Shown piece by piece: positions 12,278 to 13,385 of a stretch of DNA of 13,385 nt (positions within the stretch are counted from its first letter, which is position 1; every line of letters begins with the position of its first letter). The stretch is from NCBI GenBank assembly GCA_005880175.1, contig VBJR01000188.1, positions 1-13,385 of the forward strand. The letters run 5' to 3'. This DNA comes from Chloroflexota bacterium. GTDB taxonomy: Bacteria; Chloroflexota; Dormibacteria; Dormibacterales; Dormibacteraceae. A program made the position numbers and the translations under genes. The notes beneath the pieces are model-generated. The model saw only the letters and a program-made list of their open reading frames with translations, was not told where the DNA came from and searched no databases.

Positions 12278-13315
12278 CTGCGCGGGAGCCGGGTCACGAT
12301 CCACGATGTCGCCGTGCTGGCCGGCGTGTCCACCGGGACCGCCTCCAAGGCCCTGAACGGGCGCGGCCAGCTCCGCGACGAGACCCGCGAGCGCGTCCAG
12401 GCCGCCGCCCAGCAGCTCGGCTTCCGGCCCAACGACCTGGCCAAGAGCCTCATCCGCGGCCGCACGTTCACGGTCGGGCTGCTGACGAGCGACAGCTTCG
12501 GCCGGTTCAGCATCCCCGTGATGCAGGGCATCGAGGACGCGCTCGGCGCCGGCAGCATCGCCGTCTACCTGTGCGACGCGCGCGGCGATCGGGTCCGCGA
12601 GCGGCACTACGTCGAGAGCCTGCTCCAGCGCCGGGTGGACGGCATCATCGTGTCGGGCCGCCGCGCCGATCCCCGCCCGCCGCTGGGCGTGGACCCCATG
12701 GTGCCGGTCGTGCACGCGTACAGCCAGTCCACGTCGCCGGAGGACCTCGCGGTCGTCCCCGACGACGTGGACGGCGGGCGCCTCGCCATGGACCACCTGC
12801 TGCGCGCGGGCCGGCGCCGCCTCGCCCACGTGACCGGCCCCGCCCGGTTCGAGGCGGTGCAGCTCCGCTACCGGGGCGCCCGGCAGGCGGCCGAGGAGGC
12901 CGGCCAGGAGCTGCCGGGGGCCCGCGTGCTGACGGGCGCCTGGAGCGAGGCGTGGGGCCGGGAGGCCGCCGGGCTGCTCCTGGCCGAGAGCCCGGACGTG
13001 GACGCGGTCTTCTGCGGCAACGACCAGATCGCCCGCGGCGTCGCGGACGCGCTGCGCGAGCGCGGCGTCCGCGTGCCCGACGACATCGCGATCGTTGGTT
13101 ACGACAACTGGGAGATCGTCGCCGCCGCCACGCGGCCGCCGCTGACGTCGGTGGACCAGGGCCTGGAGGGCGTCGGCCGGACGGCCGCCCGGCTGCTGCT
13201 GGCCCGGATCGACGGCGAGCGCGAGGCCGGCGTCCGCCGCCTGCCCTGCTCGCTGGTGGTGCGCGAGTCCTCGGGCGTCAGCAGCCTGCGCGAGCACCCC
13301 GAGGCCACCCGGTGA
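12278..13315 (+). CDS. LacI-family transcriptional regulator
   Basis: A repressor of about 345 residues. The N-terminal helix-turn-helix is TIHDVAVLAGVSTGTASKAL (residues 7-26), followed by the hinge helix (RPNDLAKSL, 50-58). A periplasmic-binding-protein-like sensor domain then begins at FTVGLLTSD and ends with IAIVGYDNWEIVAAATRPPL, QGLEGVGRTAARLLL and SLVVRESSG, all classic LacI/GalR features. The GTG at 12314 would delete half of the helix-turn-helix. Upstream in frame there is no ATG, GTG or TTG, and CTG 12278 with AGGA (12264-12267) ten bases ahead is the best start. The gene diverges from the secreted-protein gene, and matching operators lie in the space between them. The ligand is probably a sugar linked to that protein's substrate, which is inference. 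Confidence 0.93.
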   Translation: MRGSRVTIHDVAVLAGVSTGTASKALNGRGQLRDETRERVQAAAQQLGFRPNDLAKSLIRGRTFTVGLLTSDSFGRFSIPVMQGIEDALGAGSIAVYLCDARGDRVRERHYVESLLQRRVDGIIVSGRRADPRPPLGVDPMVPVVHAYSQSTSPEDLAVVPDDVDGGRLAMDHLLRAGRRRLAHVTGPARFEAVQLRYRGARQAAEEAGQELPGARVLTGAWSEAWGREAAGLLLAESPDVDAVFCGNDQIARGVADALRERGVRVPDDIAIVGYDNWEIVAAATRPPLTSVDQGLEGVGRTAARLLLARIDGEREAGVRRLPCSLVVRESSGVSSLREHPEATR

Positions 13316-13323
13316 GCGGCCAG

Positions 13324-13383
13324 GGGCAAGAGGGGGCGGGCCCCCTCTTCCAGAACTCCCCCGCTTGCCCTCGACGTTGGGGG
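13324..13383 (-). repeat. GC-rich structured repeat, copy B (inverted relative to copy A)
   Basis: It starts 9 bp after the LacI-family stop and runs to the window edge, so it may be incomplete. Its inner hairpin is a perfect 9-bp stem, AAGAGGGGG (13328-13336) with CCCCCTCTT (13341-13349), around CGGG. An outer arm pairs GGGCAAG (13324-13330) with CTTGCCC (13364-13370). Relative to copy A the arms change base but keep pairing. It could act as a terminator for the LacI-family gene, though no T-run follows. Confidence 0.7.
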
Positions 13384-13385
13384 CG

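Overview
This is a very GC-rich bacterial window with strong G/C bias at third codon positions and several non-ATG starts (GTG, TTG, probably CTG). Soluble PAS-GAF-GAF histidine kinases, an NrnB-like DHH phosphoesterase, a secreted LamG-tailed protein and GC-rich hairpin repeats between genes fit a Chloroflexota- or Actinobacteriota-like genome. The phylum is inference; no rRNA, tRNA, CRISPR array or insertion sequence was seen.

Layout. (i) 15-1067, + strand: a membrane-anchored extracytoplasmic protein and a three-helix membrane protein, both unrecognised. (ii) 1215-5535, + strand: a molybdopterin-binding large subunit of the xanthine dehydrogenase family, broken by a frameshift near 1581-1630, whose stop overlaps the TTG start of a PAS-GAF-GAF histidine kinase. 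(iii) 5536-5704: an intergenic region with a structured GC-rich repeat (copy A). (iv) 5705-7936, + strand: a paralogous second kinase that has lost its C-terminal strand. (v) 7732-9166, - strand: a DHH phosphoesterase and an overlapping GNAT acetyltransferase, possibly followed by a tiny membrane peptide. (vi) 9196-12068, - strand: a large secreted protein, probably carbohydrate-active, with a C-terminal LamG domain separated from it by a frame break. (vii) 12278-13315, + strand: a divergent LacI-family regulator, followed by repeat copy B in inverted orientation.

How it works together. The best-supported regulatory unit is the divergent LacI/secreted-protein pair. Its 206-bp intergenic region holds two nearly identical 16-bp pseudopalindromes (14 of 16 identical), one just downstream of each of two facing promoter-like sequences (-35 and -10 with 17-bp spacing). 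That geometry predicts a local sugar-responsive repressor acting on the secreted protein and on itself. The second unit couples an orphan molybdoenzyme subunit to a cytosolic sensor kinase, with a duplicate kinase downstream and no response regulator in view.

Three genes (molybdoenzyme, second kinase, LamG protein) have broken reading frames. Two look like losses of one base (modulo 3) and one like a short deletion. Sequencing error and real gene decay cannot be separated from this sequence alone.
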